Source: Clostridia bacterium (lineage in GTDB: Bacteria > Bacillota > Clostridia > TANB77 > CAG-508). Taken from it: a DNA stretch of 8,780 nucleotides. The notes beneath the pieces were generated by a model that worked only from the letters and a program-made list of their open reading frames with translations, searched no databases and was not told the DNA's origin. Below, one piece after another: positions 1-6,632 of this stretch; position 1 is the first letter of the stretch; each line of letters opens with the position of its first letter. The stretch covers positions 1-8,780 of the forward strand of contig CAADYC010000008.1 in the NCBI GenBank assembly GCA_900753165.1, written 5' to 3'. The position numbers and the translations under genes were made by a program.

Positions 1-376
1 TTGGGTCACCTTTACATGCAATATATGCTGCTGTAAATGGAGCGCCTGCTGCTGATTGTGGATATACATCAACACCATGGTCAGTATAATATGGTCCTAA
101 ACCTGCTTTTTCTATTTCTTCAATAGATGCACCTTTTGTTAATTGATGTACTATTGTTCCTACCATTTCGAGGTGAGCAAGCTCCTCCGTGCCTATATCG
201 TTAAGAATTGCTTTTGCGTTTTGGTCTGGCATACCAAATCTTTGAGATAAATATCTTAGAGATGCGGCAAGTTCACCGTCAGGTCCACCATATTGAGATA
301 TTATTACTTTTGCTAATCTTGGATCTGTGCATTTTATATTAATTGGATATTGTAATGTTTTATTATAAGTCCACAT
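1..376 (-). CDS. cotJC: Spore coat protein CotJC, manganese-catalase family (partial, C-terminal part missing)
   Basis: CotJC is a spore-coat protein of the manganese catalase family, a four-helix-bundle fold with a di-manganese centre. The 125 visible residues begin MWTYNKTLQYP and continue with the family's hallmark stretches QYGGPDGEL (28-36) and GTEELAHLE (62-70). Glu35, Glu65 and His68 sit where this family places its first three metal ligands; the remaining ligands lie beyond the left edge. The family is usually about 190 residues long, so roughly two thirds is present. The ATG shares one base with the TAA stop of cotJB (TAATG), which points to translational coupling, and the SD-like GGAGG lies inside the end of cotJB. 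Identity is clear; whether this copy has catalase activity is not known from sequence. Confidence 0.95.
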   Translation of the reverse strand, partial: MWTYNKTLQYPINIKCTDPRLAKVIISQYGGPDGELAASLRYLSQRFGMPDQNAKAILNDIGTEELAHLEMVGTIVHQLTKGASIEEIEKAGLGPYYTDHGVDVYPQSAAGAPFTAAYIACKGDP

Positions 377-759
377 TAATTCATTCCTCCTTCCCAAGGC
401 CATGGTTCTTCTAGCCATCTCCATTTATTACATGGAAAATTAATAGTTAAAGGACCATAAACTTTTTGATATTTATCTTTTAAATCTTTTGCTTCTCTGC
501 AATATTTTCTGTGTAAGCAAAGTGCTTTGTCATCTGTTGGGTGTGTATCTAAATACAAAGCAAGTTCATTTATAGCAAAGTCACAACATCTTATTTGTTG
601 TAACATCTCTTCTTTTTCACAACAGTCTATTGCTTTTCCTTGTATATTAGTCATTTCGGGCATTGTATTCATATTTGACATCATATTCATATTTGAATTC
701 ATCATATTATTATCCATATCATCATTGCAACTGCAATTTCTATTTTCTTCTATTGACAT
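376..759 (-). CDS. cotJB: Spore coat protein CotJB with a Met/Asn-rich N-terminal extension
   Basis: CotJB is a small structural coat protein made with CotJA and CotJC during sporulation. The CotJB core spans about residues 50-127: an amphipathic helix with CDFAINELALYLDTHP (59-74), KDLKDKYQKVYGPL (91-104) and the terminal Trp-rich EPWPWEGG (118-125). Known CotJB proteins are close to 87 residues; this one has about 40-50 extra N-terminal residues, with nine Met among residues 15-36 mixed with Asn and Ser. Nine Cys are spread over the protein, including CC pairs at 46-47 and 58-59. The ATG at 759 follows AAAGGAGG and supports this start. The gene overlaps the end of cotJA by ten bases and shares one base with cotJC, so the three are one operon. 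The core is confidently CotJB; the function of the extension is unknown. Confidence 0.92.
   Translation of the reverse strand: MSIEENRNCSCNDDMDNNMMNSNMNMMSNMNTMPEMTNIQGKAIDCCEKEEMLQQIRCCDFAINELALYLDTHPTDDKALCLHRKYCREAKDLKDKYQKVYGPLTINFPCNKWRWLEEPWPWEGGMN
666..696 (-). repeat. Short tandem repeat coding for the SNMN-type stretch of CotJB
   Basis: Two identical 13-base copies (tattcatatttga on the plus strand, 666-678 and 684-696) lie 18 bases apart, that is six codons. They encode the repeated S-N-M-N segments at residues 22-31 of CotJB. The pattern suggests that the Met/Asn tract grew by small in-frame duplication. Confidence 0.7.
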
Positions 760-1127
760 TTGTTACAGCCCTCCTTTATAGTATTTGTAGATGCTATATA
801 CTCTATTTCACGCATTGATTGACCTGGAGCATATGGGCTAACTAACTCTGGAAATATTGTTCCCAATTTTAGTCCTACACATGGTTTGAATGTTTTATCC
901 ATATATTGGATTGGTACATAACTTTGACCTAACATTGGATTTTCTGGGAATACATTTTCTTCTTCTTCAAATCCACATTCACAACAATCCATGTATTCAT
1001 TTTGATTACAGCTAAAATTTGTATTGGCTACATTTGAGCATTTGTCTTCCATTATGTCGTTTTGTTCTTCACATGAATTGTTTTGATAATTATTATTCAT
1101 ACAATAACATTTTCTTCTTCCAAACAT
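750..1127 (-). CDS. cotJA: Spore coat associated protein CotJA with a Cys-rich N-terminal extension
   Basis: This is the first gene of the cotJ operon and encodes a small protein needed for coat incorporation of the CotJ set in Bacillus. The CotJA core lies at about residues 66-112, with the typical YVPIQ (70-74), LGTIFPEL (88-95) and SPYAPGQ (97-103). The first 60 residues are not usual for the family: eight Cys occur at 7, 9, 19, 30, 40, 48, 49 and 51 amid Asn and acidic residues, and the protein ends in CNKCQ. The total of 125 residues exceeds the roughly 80 of Bacillus CotJA. The start at 1127 is backed by AAAGGAGG seven bases upstream. The stop TAG lies inside cotJB. Sporulation control (sigma-E in Bacillus) is expected from the family, but I could not find a convincing sporulation promoter. 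Confidence 0.9.
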   Translation of the reverse strand: MFGRRKCYCMNNNYQNNSCEEQNDIMEDKCSNVANTNFSCNQNEYMDCCECGFEEEENVFPENPMLGQSYVPIQYMDKTFKPCVGLKLGTIFPELVSPYAPGQSMREIEYIASTNTIKEGCNKCQ

Positions 1128-1219
1128 TTTGTTTCCTCCTTTATTTTTATTATATGAGGATTTTCGACATTTGCTACTTTTTTATAAAATACAACAGTAA
1201 ATCCGATAGATTTTTTCCA

Positions 1220-1248
1220 TTGACAAAAAAACACAGAAATATTACAAT
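1220..1248 (+). promoter_or_regulatory. Sigma-A type promoter for the cell-wall hydrolase gene
   Basis: A perfect -35 TTGACA (1220-1225) is followed after 17 bases by TACAAT (1243-1248), which differs from the consensus -10 at one base. Predicted transcription starts near 1255, leaving a leader of about 68 bases before the ATG at 1323, with GAAAGGA at 1307-1313 as ribosome site. It lies in the 195-base divergent region between cotJA and the hydrolase gene. Confidence 0.7.
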
Positions 1249-1322
1249 AAAGTTAGAAAAAAATAAAATAATGTACACTTTTACGCTATTACAAACAGTT
1301 ATTTATGAAAGGATAAAAAACA

Positions 1323-2582
1323 ATGAAAACAAAAGAAAACAAGATAAAAATAACATTAAAAACAATCATATATGCAGCATTTGCTTTTTTTGCAATATTA
1401 TATACAATGATGTTTTGCAAAATGTATTTTCCAATAAACAAATCATATGCAAAAGAAACAACAAATCCTGAAAAAGAAAATAGTACAGTAGACCAAAAGA
1501 ATAATCATGAAATAAGCAATGCAAATGAAATTGATATAAATCAAATAATAAACAAAAACACAAATGCAGGGCAAACAGAACAAATAACAAAAAAAGAAGA
1601 GGTACTAGAATATTTAACACAATATAGAACAAATAAAGAAATACCTAAAGGAATATCAGTAGTTGTACAAGAAGGAAGACAAGGAAAACAAGAAATAACA
1701 ATTAAAACAACATATGATAAAGACGGAAATAAAATATCAGAAGAACAAACAAATGCAACTATAACAAAAGCATCAGCGAACAAAATTATAGAAATAGGTG
1801 GAGCAAATTATACAAGTAATTATAAGGTGAAAGTGGGAGATAAAGTGTATATAACATCAGATGAACTGGCAGTTTGGTCAGAAGCATCAGAAGAAAGTAG
1901 AAAAATAACTACATTAAAGCAAAATGATGAAATTAAAGTTTTAGAAATAGCTACAAATTGGTATAAAATATCATATAAAAATATAACAGGATGGGTAAAG
2001 GCAGAATGCACAATTTATATAAATCCAAAAATAAATGAAGAACAAAAAGAATCTATAGCCACAAATAAAACAAAAGAGCAATTATTATCAACACTTGGTA
2101 TAAACATGCAGTTAAACAAGCCAAGTGGATTGAGTTTGGAACAATTCAAAAAAGTGTTATCAGATAGTAAAGATACAAATAAAATATTTGAAAAAAATGC
2201 TGAATATTTTTATTATATAGAAAAACAATATAGTATAAATGGAATATTTGTTGCATCAGTTGGAATACATGAAAGTGCTTGGGGAACTTCACAAATTGCT
2301 GTTCAAAAAAATAATTTATTTGGATATGGAGCATATGATTCAAATCCATATAATGGAGCATATACTTTTTTAAATTATTCAGAAAGTATAGATTTGTTAG
2401 CAAGGGTATTTGTTAAATATTATTTGAACCCAGCAGGTACAAGTATTTATGGTGGTGAAAAAGCTGTTGGAACATATTATAATGGGGCAACATTAAATGG
2501 AATAAATACTAAATATGCAAGTGATAAAAATTGGGCAAATGCTGTTTTTTCTCATATGAAGTATTTATATAATAAATTGTAA
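1323..2582 (+). CDS. Membrane-anchored peptidoglycan hydrolase: G5, SH3 and GH73 glucosaminidase domains
   Basis: This predicted exported wall hydrolase of 419 residues should cleave the glycan strands of peptidoglycan as an endo-beta-N-acetylglucosaminidase. A basic start and one hydrophobic segment (about 12-32) form a signal anchor. It is followed by a polar Asn/Lys/Glu linker (45-85). Residues about 88-160 resemble a G5 domain (PKGISVVVQEGRQGKQ, then IIEIGG). Residues about 165-232 form a bacterial SH3 domain ending in NITGWVKAE. Residues about 270-419 are the glucosaminidase domain, with GIHESAWGTS (314-323) holding the likely catalytic Glu317, then NNLFGYGA (330-337) and a terminal NWANAV segment. 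A ribosome site GAAAGGA ends nine bases before the ATG. The gene has its own promoter, diverges from cotJ and seems monocistronic. The catalytic and SH3 calls are firm; the G5 call is moderately sure. Confidence 0.9.
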   Translation: MKTKENKIKITLKTIIYAAFAFFAILYTMMFCKMYFPINKSYAKETTNPEKENSTVDQKNNHEISNANEIDINQIINKNTNAGQTEQITKKEEVLEYLTQYRTNKEIPKGISVVVQEGRQGKQEITIKTTYDKDGNKISEEQTNATITKASANKIIEIGGANYTSNYKVKVGDKVYITSDELAVWSEASEESRKITTLKQNDEIKVLEIATNWYKISYKNITGWVKAECTIYINPKINEEQKESIATNKTKEQLLSTLGINMQLNKPSGLSLEQFKKVLSDSKDTNKIFEKNAEYFYYIEKQYSINGIFVASVGIHESAWGTSQIAVQKNNLFGYGAYDSNPYNGAYTFLNYSESIDLLARVFVKYYLNPAGTSIYGGEKAVGTYYNGATLNGINTKYASDKNWANAVFSHMKYLYNKL

Positions 2583-2599
2583 ATTTTTTGTAAAATTCC

Positions 2600-2628
2600 T
2601 TGATATTTTTTTGAAGATATTGTATGAT
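2600..2628 (+). promoter_or_regulatory. Sigma-A type promoter for the pilin-like/CpaE-like/GAF operon
   Basis: TTGATA (2600-2605) and TATGAT (2623-2628) are separated by exactly 17 bases. Transcription would begin near 2635, giving a leader of about 57 bases before the ATG at 2692. This is the only good promoter seen ahead of the three-gene cassette, so it probably drives all of it. Confidence 0.65.
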
Positions 2629-2691
2629 ATATAGGTATAAAAAACGTAAAAAAATAAGGACCTTAAAGAGGATAAGAAAGGGGCAAAAATA

Positions 2692-3099
2692 ATGAAAAAA
2701 ACACTAGCAATATTCACAATATTAATAATGATATTAGGAATATTTACTTTTTCAAATAAAGTATATGCAGAAGAAAAAGCAATAGATAGTAAAACAGAAA
2801 GTCAACTTGTAGAAATAAAAGAAACACAAACAAAGTCATTAGAAGATTATAAAGCTAAATATGGTTCGGATTCATATGGATTAGTAGCATATATTTTAAA
2901 TTTAGTAAGAATATATAGTATACCATTTTGCTTTTTAGGAATTGCAATAGGGGCTATACATCAATATGTAATAGGTATTAGAAAACTGGATACTCTAGAA
3001 AAAGGAATGGGATTAATTGTAACTTTTGTTACATTATTAGTAATATGCCAAATTTTGCCATTAGCATTTGCAATGTTTGTAAAATTTGGAAGGGGGTAA
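2692..3099 (+). CDS. Small secreted/membrane protein with VirB2/TrbC pilin-like topology
   Basis: The protein has 135 residues and no name I can assign with certainty. It has a classic signal peptide (KK start, hydrophobic core 4-20, cleavage likely after VYA at 26), then a charged stretch (27-58), then two hydrophobic helices (about 64-96 and 106-131) joined by a short charged loop (RKLDTLEKG, 97-105) and a basic end KFGRG. This layout is that of VirB2/TrbC-type conjugative pilins, which are inserted in the membrane as a two-helix hairpin before assembly. The sequence match is by topology only, so it may be an unrelated membrane subunit. The ribosome site GAAAGGGG precedes the ATG. The next gene starts three bases after the stop, so the two are probably co-translated and may act in one envelope complex. 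No other conjugation genes are visible. Confidence 0.6.
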   Translation: MKKTLAIFTILIMILGIFTFSNKVYAEEKAIDSKTESQLVEIKETQTKSLEDYKAKYGSDSYGLVAYILNLVRIYSIPFCFLGIAIGAIHQYVIGIRKLDTLEKGMGLIVTFVTLLVICQILPLAFAMFVKFGRG

Positions 3100-3102
3100 C
3101 AA

Positions 3103-5442
3103 ATGAAAGTTTTATTTGCAGTAAGTAATGAAGAGGTATCAGAATCAATTGTAAAAAGATACCAAAAAGATTATAAAGAGATAATTTCATATAAAAATGT
3201 ATATTACTTTAATGCAATACTTAAAGAATTACAAAAAGATAAAAACTATGATAGAATAGTAATAAGTGAAGAATTAGAAGCATTTACAAATACTCAATAT
3301 TCACAAATAGACAAATTTATATTTGATAAATTAGACAGTATTAGTGATGAAGCGTCAAATTTAAAAGGTGAAGATATTCCAATAATATTAATTTGTTCAG
3401 ATAGAAGAGAAAAATCTGAAGAGATGTTAGTTAAATTATTTGGAATTGGTATTTATAATGCATTGATTGGAAATGACAGAAGTGTAAATAATGTTTGTCA
3501 ATTATTAAATAAACCAAGATTAAAGAAAGAAGCAAAAGCATATTATAAAATTGATTCAGATGAAGTTTCATATCAAGCAGAAAGTGAAAATGATGTAAGT
3601 GAAGTGGAAATTCAAAATATTTTAGCACATTATAAAAGACTTGGAAAAGATGAAAGAAAATATGTTGAAAGTTTTGATAATATAGCATCTCAATACAATG
3701 ATGTTCAATTAAAAATAATTAGTAAATTTTTGCCTTTAAATGTAAGGGCTGTATTGGAAGAACAATCTCCAAAATATCAACAATTGATATCATATAATAG
3801 CAAAGTTTCAGATAGTTTACGAACTCAAAAAAATAATAAAGTAGAGAAAAAAGGAACAAGTGAAAAACTTTTAAATACAGGAAATAACGAAAAAATACTT
3901 TCAAAACCTGTTGTTATTCCATCTTCTGTTAATATGAATAGTACAAAGAAATTTGCTAAAGTAAAAAATGAGGTAAAACCAGTTGAAACAGTGCAAGAGA
4001 AAAGAGTTACAGAAGTGAGAAAAGTTGGACCTATGTTTGAAGATAATACTTTAGAAGATATTGATAAATTAATAAACGAACAAGAAGAAAATAAAATAAA
4101 AGATAGTGTTAAGACAACTACAGAAGAAATAAAAGAACCAGTAGTTGAAACACCAAAAAGAGGAAGGGGTAGACCTAGAAAAAATCCATTACCTGAGCAA
4201 AATGAAACTCCTACACCAAAAAGAGGAAGAGGTAGACCTAGAAAAAATGCTGTTGTAGAAGAACAAGAAGAGATAGTATTACCAGGATTAAATGAAGAAA
4301 AAGATGTTGAAGAAAACATATTACCAGGATTTGAAAAACAAGAGGAAAATGAAGAAGTAATGTTACCAGGTTTAGAAGAACCAAAAAATGAAAAAGGAGT
4401 AACAGAAGAAGAGACAATATTGCCAGGATTTGAAGAACCAAAGAATGAACATAATTTTAGTAATGTTAATTATAATTTAAATAATAGTTATAATTCAAAT
4501 TATAATAATTATCAAAAATCTGAAAATAGTTTACAAAGTACAAATGAAGTTTATGACAATGTTGATATATCAAATTTATTAACATCTGATAAAAAAGTAG
4601 CATGTTTTGTTGGGACAAGTAAAAATGGAACATCATTTGTTGTAAACAATATAGCTGATATAACTTCTAAAATGGGAATAGATACAGCAATATTGGATAC
4701 AACTAAAAATAGAAATTCATATTATATTTATACAAAAAATGAAGAAGGACTAAGAAAAGTTGCAATGAGTAGTATTTCAAATTTATTGCAAGGTAATGCA
4801 AGTGGAATACAGGTGAATAAGAACTTAACTGTATATACATCATTACCAGAAGAAACAGAAGGAATTGAAAATGCAGGAACGGTTTTACAAACTTTATTAA
4901 AAAAGCATTCTTTAGTATTAGTTGATTGCGATTTTGATACACCAATAAATTATTTTGAAAAAACTCAAGAAATATATTTAGTTCAATCATTTGATATATT
5001 AACAATTCAACCATTAACAGCATTTTTAAGAGAATTAAAATCAAAAAATGTATTAGACCAAAATAAATTGAGAGTTGTTTTAAATAAAGCTTTAAAACTT
5101 AGAGGAGTAAATGATAAAACAATAATAGGTGGTATGGCATATTATAATGATCCAGCAATGTCATTTATGACAGAATTGTTTGACAAAAATACAATAAGAC
5201 ATGTAACAGTTCCATTTAATGAAGAAGTATATACTTCATATTTAGAAAATATAATAAACTGTGAAGTGTCAACTAAAGGATATCCAAAAAATATTGTACA
5301 AATTTTAAATGAGTTAGCTAATATGGTATATCAATTAGTATCAGGAAAATCAACATATGTACCACCAACAGTACAAAAAAATGCAAATGTATTTTCACCA
5401 AGTATGAATTCAACATTAAACCAAATGAAAAATAGATATTAA
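3103..5442 (+). CDS. CpaE/MinD-like protein with pseudo-receiver, AT-hook linker and degenerate ATPase domain
   Basis: This 779-residue protein has three parts. Residues 1-140 fold like the pseudo-receiver of CpaE proteins: MKVLFAVS, then IVISEEL (52-58) with Ser55 where a receiver has its phospho-Asp, then IPIILICSD (92-100), then FGIGIYNALIG (113-123). A helical region (about 160-230) follows. The long polar linker (230-490) carries two AT-hook motifs KRGRGRPRKN (352-361 and 373-382), four LPG[LF] repeats (393-443) and an Asn/Tyr-rich stretch. Residues about 496-750 resemble a ParA/MinD/CpaE P-loop domain, but the Walker A position reads GTSKNGTSF (504-512), with Thr510 in place of the usual Lys. 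LVLVDCDFD (603-611) would be Walker B. MinD/CpaE relatives place pili, secretion systems or chromosomes at set sites in the cell. A ribosome site AGGGGG spans the end of the previous gene. The fold call is fair; ATP binding is doubtful. Confidence 0.65.
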   Translation: MKVLFAVSNEEVSESIVKRYQKDYKEIISYKNVYYFNAILKELQKDKNYDRIVISEELEAFTNTQYSQIDKFIFDKLDSISDEASNLKGEDIPIILICSDRREKSEEMLVKLFGIGIYNALIGNDRSVNNVCQLLNKPRLKKEAKAYYKIDSDEVSYQAESENDVSEVEIQNILAHYKRLGKDERKYVESFDNIASQYNDVQLKIISKFLPLNVRAVLEEQSPKYQQLISYNSKVSDSLRTQKNNKVEKKGTSEKLLNTGNNEKILSKPVVIPSSVNMNSTKKFAKVKNEVKPVETVQEKRVTEVRKVGPMFEDNTLEDIDKLINEQEENKIKDSVKTTTEEIKEPVVETPKRGRGRPRKNPLPEQNETPTPKRGRGRPRKNAVVEEQEEIVLPGLNEEKDVEENILPGFEKQEENEEVMLPGLEEPKNEKGVTEEETILPGFEEPKNEHNFSNVNYNLNNSYNSNYNNYQKSENSLQSTNEVYDNVDISNLLTSDKKVACFVGTSKNGTSFVVNNIADITSKMGIDTAILDTTKNRNSYYIYTKNEEGLRKVAMSSISNLLQGNASGIQVNKNLTVYTSLPEETEGIENAGTVLQTLLKKHSLVLVDCDFDTPINYFEKTQEIYLVQSFDILTIQPLTAFLRELKSKNVLDQNKLRVVLNKALKLRGVNDKTIIGGMAYYNDPAMSFMTELFDKNTIRHVTVPFNEEVYTSYLENIINCEVSTKGYPKNIVQILNELANMVYQLVSGKSTYVPPTVQKNANVFSPSMNSTLNQMKNRY
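4151..4248 (+). repeat. Direct repeat coding for the two AT-hooks
   Basis: Two 35-base copies (4151-4185 and 4214-4248) lie 63 bases apart and differ at one base (G at 4167, A at 4230). Each encodes TPKRGRGRPRKN. The near-identity at wobble positions indicates a recent in-frame duplication of 21 codons, or strong constraint on both copies. Confidence 0.85.
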
Positions 5443-5466
5443 AAATAAACTTTAGGGGGGAAAAAA

Positions 5467-6546
5467 GTGCTAATAGTAATTGTAGTAATATTAATAATAG
5501 CAGTTTTAGGATTAATAATTTATAATCTTAATATACACAAAAAAATACAAACTTACAAAAATATTAATCAAAAAATAAATAATTTATCAGTTGTACAAGA
5601 TTTTATGAGTACTATAGGAGAAACGTCTACAGTTGATGATAAAATAAAAAGAATTAATGATATTTTAATTGAAAAATATGAAATAAAATATTCTACTATT
5701 GTTGTTTTCAATGGTGCAGAATATGAAATAAAGGCATCAAATGTAGATAAAAGGCACTGGGATGCATTAAAATCATTACAAGATGTAGATATGTTTAAAG
5801 ACAGTATTGCACAAGCTACCCCTAAATATGTTACTGTAAATAATGACCAAGAAAGATTACCATATCAAAAAATGGAATTTGGAAGGGCCAAATCTGCAAT
5901 ATTTTTTCCATTATATATAGAGAATGTTTATATAGGATATTGGATAATAGAAAGTGGTACACCACATGATTTTGATAATGTTGATACAACAGTATTAGAA
6001 GTAATAAAAGATAATATCGTTTCAGTATTAAAAACAGTAGTACATCAAAAAACATTGGAATCTATAGTAAGAAAAGATTTATTTTCAGGATTATATTCGG
6101 AAGAATATTTATATGGAGAAGGAAAGAAAATAATAGATCAATATACAACATCAACAATATGTATGTTTAAGATAACAAATCTTGAAGAAATAAATCACAA
6201 ATGTTGTAGAGAATTGGGAAATGAAGTAATAATAAAAATTAGTGAATATATAAAAGAAAACATATCAGATCAATATGTTTTTGTAAGATACATGGGACCT
6301 AAATTTGTAATAGCATTTTCAGGTGTTGAAATAAATGGTGTTATAGAATTTGTAAATGATTTAAAAGTAAAAATAGAAAATACAAAAATTGTTTTAGAAG
6401 AAGACGAAAAAATGGCAGAATTTCCAAGAATGAATTTTGCAATATCTACATATTACAAAGGAACTGGTCTTGAAGAAGTTTTGAAAAAACAAGAAGAATA
6501 TTTAGACAATTGTGATGAAGAAGAAAGTGATATTACTAACATATAA
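5467..6546 (+). CDS. Membrane-anchored GAF protein with a degenerate GGDEF domain
   Basis: The 359-residue protein starts with GTG, set six bases after AGGGGGG (5454-5460), 24 bases after the CpaE-like gene. One transmembrane helix (about 2-20) is followed by a short coiled stretch, a GAF-like sensor domain (about 40-190, with IFFPLYIENVYIGYWIIE at 145-162) and a GGDEF-like domain (about 203-352). That domain keeps the opening DLFSGLY (204-210) and RY(274-275), but GGDEF itself reads MGPKF (276-280), and the metal-binding Asp is Lys235 in FKITNLEEIN. It therefore cannot be an ordinary diguanylate cyclase. It may be a binding or dimerisation module regulated by the GAF domain. The GAF ligand cannot be told from the sequence. 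Its place as the last gene of the cassette suggests that it signals to or scaffolds the two upstream products. Confidence 0.7.
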   Translation: MLIVIVVILIIAVLGLIIYNLNIHKKIQTYKNINQKINNLSVVQDFMSTIGETSTVDDKIKRINDILIEKYEIKYSTIVVFNGAEYEIKASNVDKRHWDALKSLQDVDMFKDSIAQATPKYVTVNNDQERLPYQKMEFGRAKSAIFFPLYIENVYIGYWIIESGTPHDFDNVDTTVLEVIKDNIVSVLKTVVHQKTLESIVRKDLFSGLYSEEYLYGEGKKIIDQYTTSTICMFKITNLEEINHKCCRELGNEVIIKISEYIKENISDQYVFVRYMGPKFVIAFSGVEINGVIEFVNDLKVKIENTKIVLEEDEKMAEFPRMNFAISTYYKGTGLEEVLKKQEEYLDNCDEEESDITNI

Positions 6547-6572
6547 ATTAAAATTTGATTTGAAAATAAAAA

Positions 6573-6607
6573 TAGTTATTTAGTGTAAGCTGAAAGAACT
6601 AATTTTT
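6573..6607 (+). terminator. Probable weak intrinsic terminator after the GAF gene
   Basis: TAGTT (6573-6577) pairs with AACTA (6597-6601). Inside it TTTAG (6579-6583) pairs with CTGAA (6590-6594) with one G-U pair, around a six-base loop TGTAAG. A run of five T follows (6603-6607). The stem is AT-rich and has an internal bulge, so leakage into ireB is likely. Confidence 0.4.
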
Positions 6608-6632
6608 ATTATAATAGAAGGAGGTACAAGCA

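Noticed and set aside
1149..1156. Minus-strand CATATAAT resembling a sigma-E -10 box for the cotJ operon
   Set aside because: No matching -35 is found at 13-15 bases upstream, and transcription from it would begin right at the ribosome site of cotJA, leaving almost no leader.
1019..1471. Plus-strand open frame across the divergent region
   Set aside because: It overlaps cotJA antisense and the start of the hydrolase gene, has low-complexity content and no ribosome site.
2582..2597. Hairpin AATTTT-TTGT-AAAATT after the hydrolase gene as a terminator
   Set aside because: The stem is only A/T pairs and no T-run follows at once; too weak to call.
3825..4319. Long minus-strand open frame opposite the CpaE-like gene
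   Set aside because: It is a shadow of the plus-strand repeats and Lys/Glu-rich linker; it has no ribosome site and its Ser/Phe/Leu-rich translation is typical of an antisense frame.
6610..6615. Perfect TATAAT ahead of ireB as a -10 box
   Set aside because: Transcription would start near 6622, inside the AAGGAGGT ribosome site, and no -35 element lies at the right distance. The match probably reflects the AT-rich terminator tail.
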